DNA from: Maritimibacter sp.
GTDB lineage: Bacteria; Pseudomonadota; Alphaproteobacteria; Rhodobacterales; Rhodobacteraceae
Assembly (NCBI GenBank): GCA_017792445.1
Contig: CP051232.1
Span: 2,082,001 to 2,146,000, forward strand
Direction: 5' to 3'
DNA: 64,000 nucleotides
Shown here: positions 8,573 through 19,588 of the stretch, in pieces
How the letters are laid out: every line of letters starts with the position of its first letter
How positions within the stretch are numbered: position 1 is the stretch's first letter
Notes under the pieces: model-generated
The model's database searches: none
Told to the model about the DNA's origin: nothing
What the model saw: only the letters and a program-made list of their open reading frames with translations
Made by a program: the position numbers and the translations under genes

Positions 8573-8629
8573 TCAACAGCAATAACCATCGAGCAGAGTG
8601 GTCCGGAGCCCCTTCCGGATCATGAAGGG

Positions 8630-8668
8630 AGAGCGGGTGCCTTTGCGGGGCGCCCGCTCTTTCCTTTT
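8630..8668 (+). terminator. Rho-independent terminator
   Basis: A GC-rich stem of about 11 bp (AGAGCGGGTGCC at 8630-8641 with GGCGCCCGCTCT at 8649-8660, one G-T pair) runs into TTTCCTTTT. It terminates the small secreted-protein gene before rnhB. Confidence 0.8.
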
Positions 8669-8717
8669 GCGGGGGGCTGGGCCTTGTTTGCCGTCGCCCG
8701 ATGGGTTTGATGGGGAC

Positions 8718-9354
8718 ATGCCCCGCGCCATTCCAGATTTCTCCCGCGAAGAGGCCGCGCTTGCCCGCGGCGCCGTCTTTATCTGTGGTATCGACGAGGT
8801 GGGCCGCGGCCCGCTGGCCGGGCCAGTGACCGCCGCCGCCGTGCGGCTGGACCCCGCGCGCATCCCCGACGGCCTGACTGATTCCAAGCAACTGTCCGAG
8901 AAAGTGCGGACCCGGCTTGCGGCCGAGCTGGAAGAGTGTGCCGATGTGAGCATCGCGCATGCCTCGGTCGAGGAGATCGATGCGCTGAACATCTTCCATG
9001 CCTCGCAACTGGCCATGGTGCGCGCTGCCGAGGGGCTGAGTCGCGCCACGGATCTTGCGCTTGTGGACGGGAAATTCGTGCCGAAGGGCCTGACCTGTCC
9101 GGCAGAGGCAATCGTGAAAGGCGACTGCAAATCTCTTTCGATTTCAGCGGCTTCGATTGTGGCAAAAGTTTGTCGAGATCGTGTCATGTGGGATTTGGCG
9201 CAACAGCACCCCGGATACGGCTGGGAGCGCAACGCGGGCTACCCGACGAAAGAACACGTCGCTGCGCTCCGAAATCTGGGCGTGACCCCACACCATAGGC
9301 GTAGTTTCCGACCTGTCCACAATATCTTGTATCAAGAGATTTCTGTAACCCCCT

Positions 9355-9356
<2 letters not shown>
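8718..9356 (+). CDS. rnhB: Ribonuclease HII
   Basis: A 212-residue enzyme that cuts the RNA strand of RNA-DNA hybrids and removes single misincorporated ribonucleotides. The catalytic block GIDEVGRGPLAGPV (Asp26, Glu27 from the chosen start), the VDGK block and the SISAASIVAKVCRD helix are present. The ATG at 8718 was chosen because an earlier in-frame start would add about 40 residues that look like translated leader and terminator. ccrM follows after 94 bases, a pairing I recall from related bacteria. Confidence 0.95.
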
Positions 9357-10548
<1,192 letters not shown>

Positions 10549-10623
10549 CCCGCAAGGTTATCCGAACAACAGAATACACGGACTACCGCCGGTGCCTGTG
10601 GCCCACCGCCACGGCACGACTGA

Positions 10624-10656
10624 CCCCGCCGACCTTGTGTCGGCGGGGATTTTTTC
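10624..10656 (+). terminator. Rho-independent terminator of ccrM
   Basis: A perfect 10-bp stem (CCCCGCCGAC at 10624-10633 and GTCGGCGGGG at 10639-10648) with a five-base loop is followed by six T, 76 bases past the ccrM stop. It has no T run in the opposite direction. Confidence 0.93.
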
Positions 10657-10695
10657 TATTCGCGATGGCTTGTTGGTCAGAAACCGAACGGGCGG

Positions 10696-11949
10696 TCAGC
10701 CGTCCAGCTTCACCAGCGCGTGCCGCTTCTTGCCCGCCGACAGCTTCACCGGAGAGGCCAGCGCGGTTGCATCCAGCATCAGCCCGGCATCCGTCAGCGG
10801 TGCGTCGTCGATGCGTGCGCCGTTGTCGGCAATCAGGCGCTTGGCTTCCTTGCCCGACTTCGCGAGGCCTGACTTGACGATCAGTTGCACGATCGAGATG
10901 CCGTCCCCGACTTCTTCGGCGGTCAGCGCCAGCGTCGGAAGGTCGTCGCCCACGCCGCCCTTCTCGAACACCTCGCGCGCGGTCGCCTCGGCGGCGGCGG
11001 CGGCCTCGGCCCCGTGGCACAGGGTCGTCACGGCGTTCGCCAGCACGATCTTGGCGTCGTTGATCTCGGACCCGCCAAGCGCGGCCAGCCGGTCGCATTC
11101 GTCCACCGGGATCTCGGTATAAAGCTTCATGAACCGGCCAACGTCGGCATCGGTGGTGTTGCGCCAGAACTGCCAGAATTCATAGGGCGACAACATATCG
11201 GCGTTCAGCCACATCGCGCCGCCCTGGCTTTTGCCCATCTTGCGCCCGTCCGAGGTGGTCAGCAGCGGGGTCGTTAGCCCGTAGATCTCGTGATCCAGCA
11301 CGCGGCGGGTCAGGTCGATGCCGTTGACGATGTTGCCCCACTGGTCCGAGCCGCCCATCTGTAGCAGGCAGCCATATCGGCGGTTCAGCTCAAGAAAGTC
11401 GTAGGCCTGCAGGATCATGTAGTTGAATTCGAGGAACGACAGCGATTGCTCGCGGTCGAGGCGCGATTTCACCGACTCGAAGGACAGCATCCGGTTGACC
11501 GAGAAGTGCCGCCCGATGTCGCGCAGGAACTCGAGGTAATTCAGATCATCGAGCCACTCGGCGTTGTTCAGCATCAGCGCGTCGCTGTCGGCATCGCCAT
11601 AGTCGAGGTACTTGGCGAACACCTGCTTCATGCTGGCGATGTTGTCGTCGATCGCCTCGGGCGTCAGCAGCGGGCGCTCGTCCGACCGGAAGGACGGGTC
11701 GCCGACCTTCGTGGTGCCGCCGCCCATGAGGGTGATCGGCTTGTGGCCACATTTCTGGAACCAGCGCAGCAGCATGATGTTCAGCAGGTGACCCACGTGC
11801 AGCGACTGCGCGGTAGCGTCATAGCCGATATAAGCGGGGACCGTACCCGAGATCAGGGCCTCGTCGAGGCTTTGAAGATCGGTGCAATCGGCGAGGAAAC
11901 CCCGCTCGATGATCACACCCAGGAAATCGGATTTCGGGTGGTAGGTCAT
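10696..11949 (-). CDS. tyrS: Tyrosyl-tRNA synthetase
   Basis: A 417-residue class I synthetase that charges tRNA-Tyr. The HIGH-type motif is HVGH (residues 51-54), the KMSKS motif appears as KMGKS, and the C-terminal S4-like RNA-binding domain ([17 protein letters not shown]) is present. Length matches the bacterial TyrS family. It converges on ccrM and diverges from anmK, whose start lies 65 bases from its own. Confidence 0.97.
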   Translation of the reverse strand: MTYHPKSDFLGVIIERGFLADCTDLQSLDEALISGTVPAYIGYDATAQSLHVGHLLNIMLLRWFQKCGHKPITLMGGGTTKVGDPSFRSDERPLLTPEAIDDNIASMKQVFAKYLDYGDADSDALMLNNAEWLDDLNYLEFLRDIGRHFSVNRMLSFESVKSRLDREQSLSFLEFNYMILQAYDFLELNRRYGCLLQMGGSDQWGNIVNGIDLTRRVLDHEIYGLTTPLLTTSDGRKMGKSQGGAMWLNADMLSPYEFWQFWRNTTDADVGRFMKLYTEIPVDECDRLAALGGSEINDAKIVLANAVTTLCHGAEAAAAAEATAREVFEKGGVGDDLPTLALTAEEVGDGISIVQLIVKSGLAKSGKEAKRLIADNGARIDDAPLTDAGLMLDATALASPVKLSAGKKRHALVKLDG

Positions 11950-12014
11950 TGCGTTTCGGTCCAGTGTTTCATGTGCGGCGCACTTGTACGCGCCAAGGGG
12001 GCAAAGGGGAAGGC

Positions 12015-13115
12015 ATGAAGATCACCGCTCCGGTCTGGGTGCTTGGCACGATGTCGGGCACCTCGCTTGACGGCGTGGATGCGGCGATGGTCCTGACCGA
12101 CGGGCAGCGGGTGGAGGCGTTCGGCGAGAGCCGATATCGCGCCTATTCCGACGCCGAACGCGCCGTCCTGCGCGCCGCGCTGGGGATGTGGCCCGGCACC
12201 CCCGAGGTCGAGGCGGCGGCCGAGGTGGTCGAGACGGCACATGCCGAACTGATGGCGCAGTTTCCGCAGGCCGAGTTGATCGCCTTCCACGGCCAGACGC
12301 TGGCGCACGACCCGCGCGGGCGCGGCACGCATCAGGCCGGGAACGGCGCGCTGCTGGCCGAGGTGCTGGGCAAGACCGTCGTTTGGGACTTCCGGTCCAC
12401 CGATGTCGAGATGGGCGGCGAGGGCGCGCCGCTGGCGCCGTTCTATCACTTCGCCTGCGCCCGCCACATCGGCGCGCGCGACCCGCTGGCGTTCCTGAAC
12501 CTTGGCGGCGTGGGCAACGTGACGTGGGTCGACCCGGCGCAGCCCGGCCCCGATGTGCAGGGCGCCTGCCTTGCCTTCGATACCGGCCCCGCCAATGCTC
12601 CGCTGAACGACCTGATGCAGGCCCGGCGCGGGCTGGATCGCGACGAGGACGGCGCCTTGTCGGCTTCCGGCACGGTGGACGAGGGCGTCGTGGCGCGCTT
12701 CCTCGAACATCGCTATTTCCTGCGCATGCCGCCGAAATCGCTGGACCGGAACGACTTCGCCGACCTCGCGGGTGCTGTCGCGGACCTGTCCGACGCCGAT
12801 GCCGCAGCGACGCTGGTGGCCTGCACGGTGGCTGCCGTCGCGCGGGGGATGGAGCATTGCCCCTCGCCGCCGTCGCAACTGCTGGTCACCGGTGGCGGAC
12901 GGTACAACGGCGCGATGATGGCGGGGCTGGCCAAGGCGCTGCCCTGCCCGGTGGAACCGGTCGAGGCCGCAGGGCTGGATGGCGACATGCTGGAGGCGCA
13001 GGCGTTCGCCTATCTCGCCGCCCGAGTCGCGCGCGGTATGCCCACCAGCGCGCCCGGCACGACCGGGGTCGCCGCGCCGGTCGGTGGTGGCAAGATCAGC
13101 CGGGGCGGCGAATAG
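12015..13115 (+). CDS. anmK: Anhydro-N-acetylmuramic acid kinase
   Basis: A 366-residue ASKHA-fold kinase that opens and phosphorylates 1,6-anhydro-MurNAc to MurNAc-6-phosphate, recycling cell-wall sugars. The phosphate-binding signature [12 protein letters not shown] lies at residues 11-22, followed by [13 protein letters not shown] and VTGGGRYN. The start ATG has AAGGGGAAGG just upstream. The overlapping gene on the other strand is spurious. It supplies the recycling side of peptidoglycan turnover, to which the MltB-type enzyme at 43.6 kb belongs. Confidence 0.95.
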   Translation: MKITAPVWVLGTMSGTSLDGVDAAMVLTDGQRVEAFGESRYRAYSDAERAVLRAALGMWPGTPEVEAAAEVVETAHAELMAQFPQAELIAFHGQTLAHDPRGRGTHQAGNGALLAEVLGKTVVWDFRSTDVEMGGEGAPLAPFYHFACARHIGARDPLAFLNLGGVGNVTWVDPAQPGPDVQGACLAFDTGPANAPLNDLMQARRGLDRDEDGALSASGTVDEGVVARFLEHRYFLRMPPKSLDRNDFADLAGAVADLSDADAAATLVACTVAAVARGMEHCPSPPSQLLVTGGGRYNGAMMAGLAKALPCPVEPVEAAGLDGDMLEAQAFAYLAARVARGMPTSAPGTTGVAAPVGGGKISRGGE

Positions 13116-13118
13116 GCG

Positions 13119-14258
13119 TCAGCCCTTCTTCAGCGAGGCCCGGATCGCGCCGCCGTGCTGGTCGAGCTTCGGCGAGGGCGCATCCAGCTTCGCCTCGGCG
13201 TCTGAGAACCGGAACGGTGGGCGCACCGAGGGCACGCCGTCCAGCGACATCTCAAGTCCGCGCGCCTGCACCTGCGGATCGGCGAAGACCTCGGCCATGT
13301 CGTTGATCGGCCCGGCGGGGATGCCTTTCGCCTCGCACCCTGCCAGCAGATCGGCCTTCGTCCATTTCGCCGTCTCTGCCATCAGCAAAGGCACCAGCAC
13401 GTTGCGGTTCTCCACGCGGCCCGCGTTCGTGGCGTAGGGGGCGCCCGCGAGGTTCGTGACCCCCAGCAACTCGCAGAACCGGACGTATTGCGAGTCGTTG
13501 CCGACCGCGATGATGATGAAGCCGTCCGAGCAGTCGAACACCTGATAGGGGACGAGGTTCGGATGCGCGTTACCCAACCGCACAGGCGCAATGCCCGTGG
13601 TCAAGTAGTTCATCGCCTGGTTCGCGGTGACCGCCGTCGCCACGTCCATCAGCGCCATGTCGATCCACTGACCCTTGCCGGTCGCATGCCTTTGGTGAAC
13701 GGCGGCGAGGATCGCGGTCGCGGCGTACATGCCGGTGAACACATCGGTGATCGCAACGCCGGTCTTTTGCGGCTGGCCGTCGGGTTCGCCGGTGATCGAC
13801 ATCAGCCCGGACATGCCTTGGATGATATAGTCATAGCCGGCGCGGTGGGCATAAGGACCGTCCTGCCCGAAACCGGTGATCGAGCAATAGATCAACCCGG
13901 GGTTCAGCGTGGACAGGCTGGCATAGTCCAGTCCGTATTTCACCAGCCCGCCGACCTTGAAGTTCTCGATCACGACGTCGGCGTCGGCCACCAGGGCGCG
14001 CACGGTTTCCTGCCCCTCGCGGGTGCGGAAATCGACGGCAATCGACTGTTTGCCCCGGTTGCAGCCATGGAAGTAACTGGCCGTCCGGTCGCCGTCGCGC
14101 TCGACGAAGGGCGGGCCCCATCGGCGGGTATCGTCGCCTTCGGGGCTTTCGACCTTGATGACTTCCGCGCCAAGGTCGGACAGGCATTGGCCGGCCCAGG
14201 GGCCGGCCAGGATACGGGCGAGTTCGACGACCCGAAGGCCGTCCAGTGGTGCCGTCAT
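13119..14258 (-). CDS. CaiB/BaiF family (class III) CoA-transferase
   Basis: A 379-residue family III acyl-CoA transferase. The N-terminus PLDGLRVVELARILAGPWAG, the SDLGAEVIKVESPEGDD block, SITGFGQDGPY and the catalytic-Asp region GVAITDVFTGMYAA are all visible. Family members move CoA between carboxylic acids; the acids used here cannot be read from sequence. Length is slightly short of the usual 400. It ends 3 bases from anmK on the opposite strand and precedes no obvious catabolic partner. Confidence 0.9.
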   Translation of the reverse strand: MTAPLDGLRVVELARILAGPWAGQCLSDLGAEVIKVESPEGDDTRRWGPPFVERDGDRTASYFHGCNRGKQSIAVDFRTREGQETVRALVADADVVIENFKVGGLVKYGLDYASLSTLNPGLIYCSITGFGQDGPYAHRAGYDYIIQGMSGLMSITGEPDGQPQKTGVAITDVFTGMYAATAILAAVHQRHATGKGQWIDMALMDVATAVTANQAMNYLTTGIAPVRLGNAHPNLVPYQVFDCSDGFIIIAVGNDSQYVRFCELLGVTNLAGAPYATNAGRVENRNVLVPLLMAETAKWTKADLLAGCEAKGIPAGPINDMAEVFADPQVQARGLEMSLDGVPSVRPPFRFSDAEAKLDAPSPKLDQHGGAIRASLKKG

Positions 14259-14265
14259 CGCCGGA

Positions 14266-14973
14266 TCATTCCGCCGGCAGCTTCTCGTCCAGCGCCGCGG
14301 CGAAGTCGTCGTAGTTCATGTTCGAGTACTTCTGCCCGTCGATGATGAACGACGGCGTCGAAGAGATGTCGTCCGCCTCGCGGTTCTGCTCGTACAGCGT
14401 CACCATGGCCTGCGCCATCTCGGCGTCCTGCAGGCATTCGTCGACCATGTCGGCCGACAGACCTGCGGTGCGGCCGATCTTCGACAGGTTGTCCGCGATG
14501 CCCGCCGGGGTGTCGGCGTTCAGCCAGTCGGACTGCTGCTCGAACACCATGTCCATGATCGCGAAATAGCGCTTCTGCGACGCCTCAAGCTGCGCCGGAT
14601 CGGCATCGGCACCGCGCGGCGCACCGCAACGGGCCAGCATCCCGGCCCACAGGCCGAAGCGGTCGAAATACACTTCGCGGTAGATGAAGCGGACCTTGCC
14701 GGTGTCGATGTAGTTCTCTTTCAACTGGTCCAGCACGGTCAGGTGGAAGTTCTTGCAGTGCGGGCAGGTGGCCGAGGCGTACTCGATCACCGTGACCGGC
14801 GCATCGGGATCGCCAAGCGCCATCTCGGTCACGATCGAGGTGTCGACCTCGCCCTCTTGCGCCTGCGCCGCGCCAAAGGCGGTCAGTTCAGAACTGGAAT
14901 TGCCGGTGGGCCAGAATACGGTGGCGCCGGCGGCCAGCACGAGGGCGGCGGCGAAGGGAAGGAACTTGTTCAT
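14266..14973 (-). CDS. DsbA-family periplasmic thiol oxidoreductase
   Basis: A 235-residue protein with an N-terminal signal or anchor segment (MNKFLPFAAALVLAAGATVF) and a thioredoxin-fold domain. The redox site is CPHC (residues about 70-73), preceded by VTVIEYASAT; the cis-proline loop STPSFIIDGQ is intact. It belongs to the DsbA-like group (thioredoxin_4 type) that oxidises or isomerises cysteine pairs in secreted proteins. The DciA-like and mutY genes beside it are a recurrent neighbourhood in Rhodobacteraceae, usually continuing to smc, which here lies about 24 kb away. Confidence 0.9.
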   Translation of the reverse strand: MNKFLPFAAALVLAAGATVFWPTGNSSSELTAFGAAQAQEGEVDTSIVTEMALGDPDAPVTVIEYASATCPHCKNFHLTVLDQLKENYIDTGKVRFIYREVYFDRFGLWAGMLARCGAPRGADADPAQLEASQKRYFAIMDMVFEQQSDWLNADTPAGIADNLSKIGRTAGLSADMVDECLQDAEMAQAMVTLYEQNREADDISSTPSFIIDGQKYSNMNYDDFAAALDEKLPAE

Positions 14974-14985
14974 CAGGGTCCTCGG

Positions 14986-15507
14986 TCAGTCTTTCTGTCG
15001 GGAGAGTACATTGGCGCCAAGCGCTTCAAGCGCGCGGCGCAGGGAATCGTCGGCGACGCTGGCGCTTGCTTCTGCGGCGCGCTGGCGAAGTTCGGGGGCG
15101 GGTTCGGACTTTGGCTTTGCGGGGGCAGGGGCGAAAGCGGCCTGTCCCTCGGCAAAGCCGGTCGGCGCCGTTTGTGTGATCTTCAGCCGCGAGATCGCTG
15201 AATAGCCATAGCAGGCGTTCACCCGCTCGCGGATCTGGTCTTTCTGCATTTCCAGCATCGGGGCCTGCGCGCCGGTGGTCAGAACGGTAAGCGTCGCGCC
15301 AAACCCGCCGCGGCCATAGCTTACGTTGACCGGACGGCAGATCGCGGCGACATCCGCGCCCACGATTTCGGCCCAGTGGGTCAGCACACGCGACACGGCA
15401 AAGCCGCGTTTCTCGCCGACCTCGCGGATGCGCGTCGACAACAGGCCCGAAGCGCGCTCGAACCCGCGCTTGCGGCGGGGCGCCTTTCCGGACGGTCCTG
15501 TGGTCAT
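14986..15507 (-). CDS. DUF721/DciA-like protein
   Basis: A 173-residue protein of the DUF721 family. The conserved core RVLTHWAEIVGADVAAICRPV and the following KH-like region (about residues 25-100) are visible; the C-terminal 60 residues are Ala/Pro-rich and low complexity. DciA, the characterised member, loads the replicative helicase DnaB. The ATG at 15507 was chosen because GAGGAG lies 8 bases upstream; an overlapping GTG at 15516 falls within that Shine-Dalgarno. It is cotranscribed toward the dsbA-like gene, 12 bases apart, and diverges from mutY. Confidence 0.8.
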   Translation of the reverse strand: MTTGPSGKAPRRKRGFERASGLLSTRIREVGEKRGFAVSRVLTHWAEIVGADVAAICRPVNVSYGRGGFGATLTVLTTGAQAPMLEMQKDQIRERVNACYGYSAISRLKITQTAPTGFAEGQAAFAPAPAKPKSEPAPELRQRAAEASASVADDSLRRALEALGANVLSRQKD

Positions 15508-15592
15508 CTCTGGCACTCCTCGGTCACGGCGCTATCCTAACGGGCGCGCCATGCGTGACGCCAGCCGAAAGCCTGCCGGGGAGCCATAAAGA

Positions 15593-16645
15593 TTGCGTGA
15601 CGAACAGCTCAGCCGTGTCCTGCTGGATTGGTACGACCGGCATGCCCGCGTGATGCCGTGGCGTGTCGGCCCGGCCGAGCGGCGCGAGGGCGTTCGGCCC
15701 GATCCCTATGCGGTCTGGATGTCCGAAGTCATGCTTCAGCAGACCACCGTCGCCGCGGTGAGGGATTATTTCCACCGCTTCATGGCGCGCTGGCCCACGG
15801 TTCAGGCGCTGGCCGCCGCCGAGGACGGCGACGTGATGGCGGAATGGGCCGGGCTTGGCTATTACGCCCGCGCGCGGAACCTGCTGAAATGCGCCCGCGC
15901 GGTTGCGTCCGAGCATGGCGGCCGGTTTCCCGACACGCGCGACGGGCTGCTGACGCTGCCGGGCATCGGGCCGTACACCGCCTCGGCAATCGCCGCGATC
16001 GCCTTCGACGAACCGGCCGCCGTGGTCGACGGCAACGTCGAGCGGGTGATGGCGCGGCTGCACCTCGTCGAAACGCCGCTGCCCGCCGCGAAGCCGGAAC
16101 TGACGGAACTGACGGCCAGGCTGACGCCCAGCGACCGGCCCGGCGACTATGCGCAGGCGGTGATGGATCTGGGCGCGACGGTCTGCACGCCAAAGTCGCC
16201 CGCCTGCGGTATCTGCCCGTGGATCGAGCCCTGCGCCGCCCGCGCCGAAGGTGTGCAGGCCACGCTGCCGCGCAAGTCCCCGAAGAAAGCCAAGCCGACG
16301 CGGCTGGGCTATGCCTATCTTGCGCGCCGCGCGGACGGGGCGTGGCTGTTGGAGCGGAGGCCGGATCGGGGCCTGCTGGGCGGCATGCTGGGCTGGCCCG
16401 GCAGCGAGTGGAACGACGATCCTGCCGAGGCTCCGCCGCTGGACGCCAAATGGCGCGATGTCGGCGCCGAGGTGCGGCACACGTTCACACATTTTCACCT
16501 GCGGCTTGCCCTGCGCGTGGCCGAGGTGCCCGAAGGCACCCGCGCCGACCGGGGCGCGTTTGTTCCCCGTGCCGAGTTCCGTCCCGCTGCGCTGCCCACG
16601 GTCATGCGCAAGGCCTACGACCTCGCCGTCACGGCGCTGGACTGA
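15593..16645 (+). CDS. mutY: A/G-specific adenine DNA glycosylase MutY
   Basis: A 350-residue repair enzyme that removes adenine opposite 8-oxoguanine. Visible parts are the catalytic-Glu helix SEVMLQQTTV (Glu45), the helix-hairpin-helix LLTLPGIGPYTASAI, the catalytic Asp in VVDGNVERV, the iron-sulfur ligands C-x6-C-x2-C-x5-C (CTPKSPACGICPWIEPC), and a C-terminal MutT-like 8-oxoG recognition domain. It begins with TTG (MRDEQLSRVLLDWYDRHAR). It diverges from the DciA-like gene. Confidence 0.96.
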   Translation: MRDEQLSRVLLDWYDRHARVMPWRVGPAERREGVRPDPYAVWMSEVMLQQTTVAAVRDYFHRFMARWPTVQALAAAEDGDVMAEWAGLGYYARARNLLKCARAVASEHGGRFPDTRDGLLTLPGIGPYTASAIAAIAFDEPAAVVDGNVERVMARLHLVETPLPAAKPELTELTARLTPSDRPGDYAQAVMDLGATVCTPKSPACGICPWIEPCAARAEGVQATLPRKSPKKAKPTRLGYAYLARRADGAWLLERRPDRGLLGGMLGWPGSEWNDDPAEAPPLDAKWRDVGAEVRHTFTHFHLRLALRVAEVPEGTRADRGAFVPRAEFRPAALPTVMRKAYDLAVTALD

Positions 16646-16695
16646 TCGGCCACGCAAAGCCCACGCTCGTTGACCGGGGTGGGCCAACCACCAAT

Positions 16696-16736
16696 CTCCC
16701 TCCCCCGTGGACGGGGCGAGGACAGGAAGGGGGGGA
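16696..16736. repeat. CCCTCCCCC-type imperfect hairpin repeat, copy 1
   Basis: A pyrimidine-rich half (CTCCCTCCCCCGT) is followed by a purine-rich half (ACGGGG, then a G-rich run), with a CCCCGT/ACGGGG stem at 16703-16716. Similar, more perfect hairpins occur at 51430-51452 and 54022-54045. It fills the mutY-alkB gap; the copies may be dispersed repeats. Function unknown. Confidence 0.5.
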
Positions 16737-16814
16737 CAGTAGAGAGCACCCCCGATTGCCCCACGATCTGACCAAAGATATGCTCCGCCCCGAACCTTAC
16801 CGGAGCCACCGAAG

Positions 16815-17948
16815 ATGCCCTCTGCCAAAAGCATCGGCGACCTGCGCAGCGCCCTGCCGTTCTGGTTGTCGCTCGGGCTGCTGCCGCTGATCGCGCTTGC
16901 GGCGACGCAGGGCGGCTGGGCGCTGATCCTGCCGCCGCTGGGGACGTGGTGGCTGTACGGTGTCCTTGACGCGGTCATCGGGCTGAACGAGGAAAACCCC
17001 GACACCGAAACCGACGAGAGCCAGCTGTTCTGGTATCGGCTGATCACGATGATCTGGTTCCCGATCCAGGCCTGCGTGATCTACGGGGCGATCTGGTACG
17101 CCACCCACACCGGCCACCTTGCCACGTGGGAGAAGCTGGTGCTGTTCTTCGACGTCGGCATCATCTCGGGCACCGTCGGGATCGTCTATGCCCACGAGTT
17201 GTTGCACCAGAAGAACCGCGTCGAGCGCTGGCTGGGCGACCTGCTTCTGGCGACAGTCCTGTACAGCCATTTCCGAACCGAACACCTGCTGGTCCACCAC
17301 CGCCACGTGGGCACCCCGGCGGACGCGGTGACGGCGAAGTACAACGAGGGATTTCATCGCTTCTTTTTCCGGGTGCTGGCCGAATGCCCCGGCTCTGCAT
17401 GGCGGGCCGAGAAACGGATGCTCGCCCGCAAGGGACTTGGGCCGCTGCACCGCTCGAACCCGTTCTGGCGCTATGCCGTCCTGCAACTGGCGGCGCTGGC
17501 GCTGGCGGTTGTGATTGGCGGCTGGGCGGGGCTGGGGCTTTTCCTGATGCAGGCGATCTCGGCGATCTGGCAGCTGGAACTGACCAACTACGTCGAACAC
17601 TACGGGCTGACGCGGAAACACCTTGGCAGCGGTAAATACGAGCACGTGCTGCCCCGCCATTCGTGGAACGCGTCGCACAAGGCGTCGAACTGGCTGCTGA
17701 TCAACCTGCAACGGCACTCTGACCACCACTACAAACCGTCGCGCCGCTTTCCGCTGTTGCAGACCTATACCGAGGAGGAAGCGCCGCAGCTGCCCTTCGG
17801 CTATCCGGTGATGGCGATGGTCGCGATGGTCCCGCCAGTGTGGCGCCGCGTTATGAACCCGAAAGTCCGCGACTGGCGCAGGCGGTTCTATCCCGAGATC
17901 GAAGACTGGACGCCCTACAAACAGGGCACCAACCCGGCCCCGGCCTGA
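16815..17948 (+). CDS. alkB: Alkane 1-monooxygenase (AlkB type)
   Basis: A 377-residue integral-membrane di-iron hydroxylase that oxidises the terminal carbon of medium-chain alkanes with O2 and electrons from rubredoxin. The histidine boxes are HELLHQKN, EHLLVHHRH and LQRHSDHHY, and the AlkB-specific NYVEHYGL is present. Several membrane segments lie before the first box. No rubredoxin or rubredoxin reductase gene is adjacent, so electron partners must come from elsewhere. A related fatty-acid or xylene hydroxylase is less likely given the NYVEHYG motif. Confidence 0.92.
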   Translation: MPSAKSIGDLRSALPFWLSLGLLPLIALAATQGGWALILPPLGTWWLYGVLDAVIGLNEENPDTETDESQLFWYRLITMIWFPIQACVIYGAIWYATHTGHLATWEKLVLFFDVGIISGTVGIVYAHELLHQKNRVERWLGDLLLATVLYSHFRTEHLLVHHRHVGTPADAVTAKYNEGFHRFFFRVLAECPGSAWRAEKRMLARKGLGPLHRSNPFWRYAVLQLAALALAVVIGGWAGLGLFLMQAISAIWQLELTNYVEHYGLTRKHLGSGKYEHVLPRHSWNASHKASNWLLINLQRHSDHHYKPSRRFPLLQTYTEEEAPQLPFGYPVMAMVAMVPPVWRRVMNPKVRDWRRRFYPEIEDWTPYKQGTNPAPA

Positions 17949-17975
17949 CCGGACCGGACCAGCCGGGCGCGCCTG

Positions 17976-18869
17976 TTACCGCGCCACGGCCCGGTCCTGC
18001 CGCTTCTTCGACTGATGCTCTCGCCACAGTGCGAACAGACCGGCGCCGACGATCACCGCCGCGCCAAGGGCGGTGGACGGCTCGATGGCCTCTCCGAACA
18101 CCAGCACCCCCATCGTCGAGGCGAAGACCAGCTGGAAATACGCGAAAGGCTGGACCGAGGACGCCTCGGCCACCTCGTAGACCCGGATCAGCGTCCAGTG
18201 CCCCGCCGCGCCGGTGACGCACAGGATCGCCATCCAGACCCAGTCGCCGCCGGTCATCGGCTCCCAGAACCAGATGCCGACGAAGCTCATCAGCACCGCG
18301 CCCGCGACGCCTGTCCAGAAGAACGAGGTCGCGGCGCTGTCCTTGCGGGCCACGTAGCGGGTCAGCAGCCCGTACAGCGCGAACATCGCGGCCGAGCAAA
18401 GCGCGACCAGCGCCTGCGGCTCGAACACCCGCAGGCCGGGCTTCAGGATGATCAGCATTCCGACGAAGCCCGCGCCGACGGCGGCCCAGCGGCGCCAGCC
18501 GACTTTCTCGCCCAGCACCGGCCCCGACAGCGCCGCGATCAACAGGGGGTAGCAGGCGAAGATCGCGTGGCTTTCGACCAGGCCCAGCAGGGTGAAGGCC
18601 AGCACCATCACGCAGACCTCGCCCGCCAGCAGGATGCCCCGGAACGCCTGCACCACCGGTTGCGTCGTGGCGGCGGCTTTGCGCAATCCGCCGGCGTTGC
18701 GCGAGGCGACGGTCATCACGAAGGCCGCGAAGAACCAGTAGCGGATCATCACCACCATGAAGACGTTGTAGTTGTCGGCAAGGTGGCGCGAGATGCCGTC
18801 CTGCACCGCGAAGATGAAGGTCGTCAGCACCATCAGCCAGATGCCGAGCTTGGTGTTCTGCACGCTCAT
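17976..18869 (-). CDS. EamA/DMT-family permease
   Basis: A 297-residue protein with about ten predicted membrane helices in two EamA-type repeats (from QNTKLGIWLMVLTTFIFAVQ and from ALVALCSAAMFALYGLLTRY). It belongs to the drug/metabolite transporter superfamily; the substrate is not evident. The start ATG overlaps the mnmD stop by 4 bases (ATGA), so it is translationally coupled to mnmD. It converges with alkB 28 bases away. Confidence 0.85.
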   Translation of the reverse strand: MSVQNTKLGIWLMVLTTFIFAVQDGISRHLADNYNVFMVVMIRYWFFAAFVMTVASRNAGGLRKAAATTQPVVQAFRGILLAGEVCVMVLAFTLLGLVESHAIFACYPLLIAALSGPVLGEKVGWRRWAAVGAGFVGMLIILKPGLRVFEPQALVALCSAAMFALYGLLTRYVARKDSAATSFFWTGVAGAVLMSFVGIWFWEPMTGGDWVWMAILCVTGAAGHWTLIRVYEVAEASSVQPFAYFQLVFASTMGVLVFGEAIEPSTALGAAVIVGAGLFALWREHQSKKRQDRAVAR

Positions 18870-19540
18870 GCCAGCCGCGCCACGGTCATGTGACGCTTGC
18901 GTCCGAACCCGGGGCGGCGTTCGACGGCAAAGCCCGCGTCGGCAAGGTTGCGCCGGACGAAACCCGCGGCGGTATAGGTCGCGACGGTTCCGCCGGGCGC
19001 GGTGTGGCGCGCGACCTGTTCCAGCAGCGGCGCTTCCCACAGTTCGGGGTTCTTTGCGGGCGAGAAGCCATCCAGAAACCACGCGTCCGCCGCGCCGTTC
19101 CATGCCGAAAGCGTTTCGCGCGCGTCGCCGATGACGACCTCGGCGCGCAGGTCGCCGGTCTCGATCACGGTCTCGCCACGCTCCCATGCCGCCACCAGCG
19201 GCGCTGCGAGTTCGCCCAGTTCCGGAAAGGAGGCCAGCGCGCGCGACAGGTCGGCGGCTGGCAGGGGGAACGCCTCGAAGCTGGTAAAGCGCAGCGGGCC
19301 GGTAGCGCCCGACGCGCGCCACGCGTGAAGCGCGGTCAGCAAGTTCAGTCCGGTGCCGAACCCCAGTTCAGCGATGTTGAACCCCTCGCGGAACCGCGCC
19401 GGAAGGTCGTTGCCGTCCAGAAAGACATGGCGCGTCTCGGCCAGTCCGTTATCCAGCGAATAGTACGGATCGTCGAACCGGGCCGACACGGGCACCGCGC
19501 CGTCGCGCCAGAGGGTTGCGGATGGATCGGGGGTCTGCAT
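18866..19540 (-). CDS. mnmD: tRNA mnm5s2U-type methyltransferase (MnmD)
   Basis: A 224-residue Rossmann methyltransferase matching the N-terminal half of MnmC. It carries the AdoMet loop LGFGTGLN, the DDPYYSLDNGLAETRHVFL N-terminal signature and the C-terminal FLDGFSPAKNPELWE block. MnmD makes the final methylation of 5-aminomethyl-2-thiouridine in tRNA wobble positions. The oxidase half of MnmC is not fused here; a candidate lies divergently 48 bases away. The stop overlaps the start of the DMT permease gene. Confidence 0.88.
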   Translation of the reverse strand: MQTPDPSATLWRDGAVPVSARFDDPYYSLDNGLAETRHVFLDGNDLPARFREGFNIAELGFGTGLNLLTALHAWRASGATGPLRFTSFEAFPLPAADLSRALASFPELGELAAPLVAAWERGETVIETGDLRAEVVIGDARETLSAWNGAADAWFLDGFSPAKNPELWEAPLLEQVARHTAPGGTVATYTAAGFVRRNLADAGFAVERRPGFGRKRHMTVARLA

Positions 19541-19588
19541 TTGAAGGGCCTAGCGGATTCGGCGCGACAATGCGGAAGGGAACGGGCA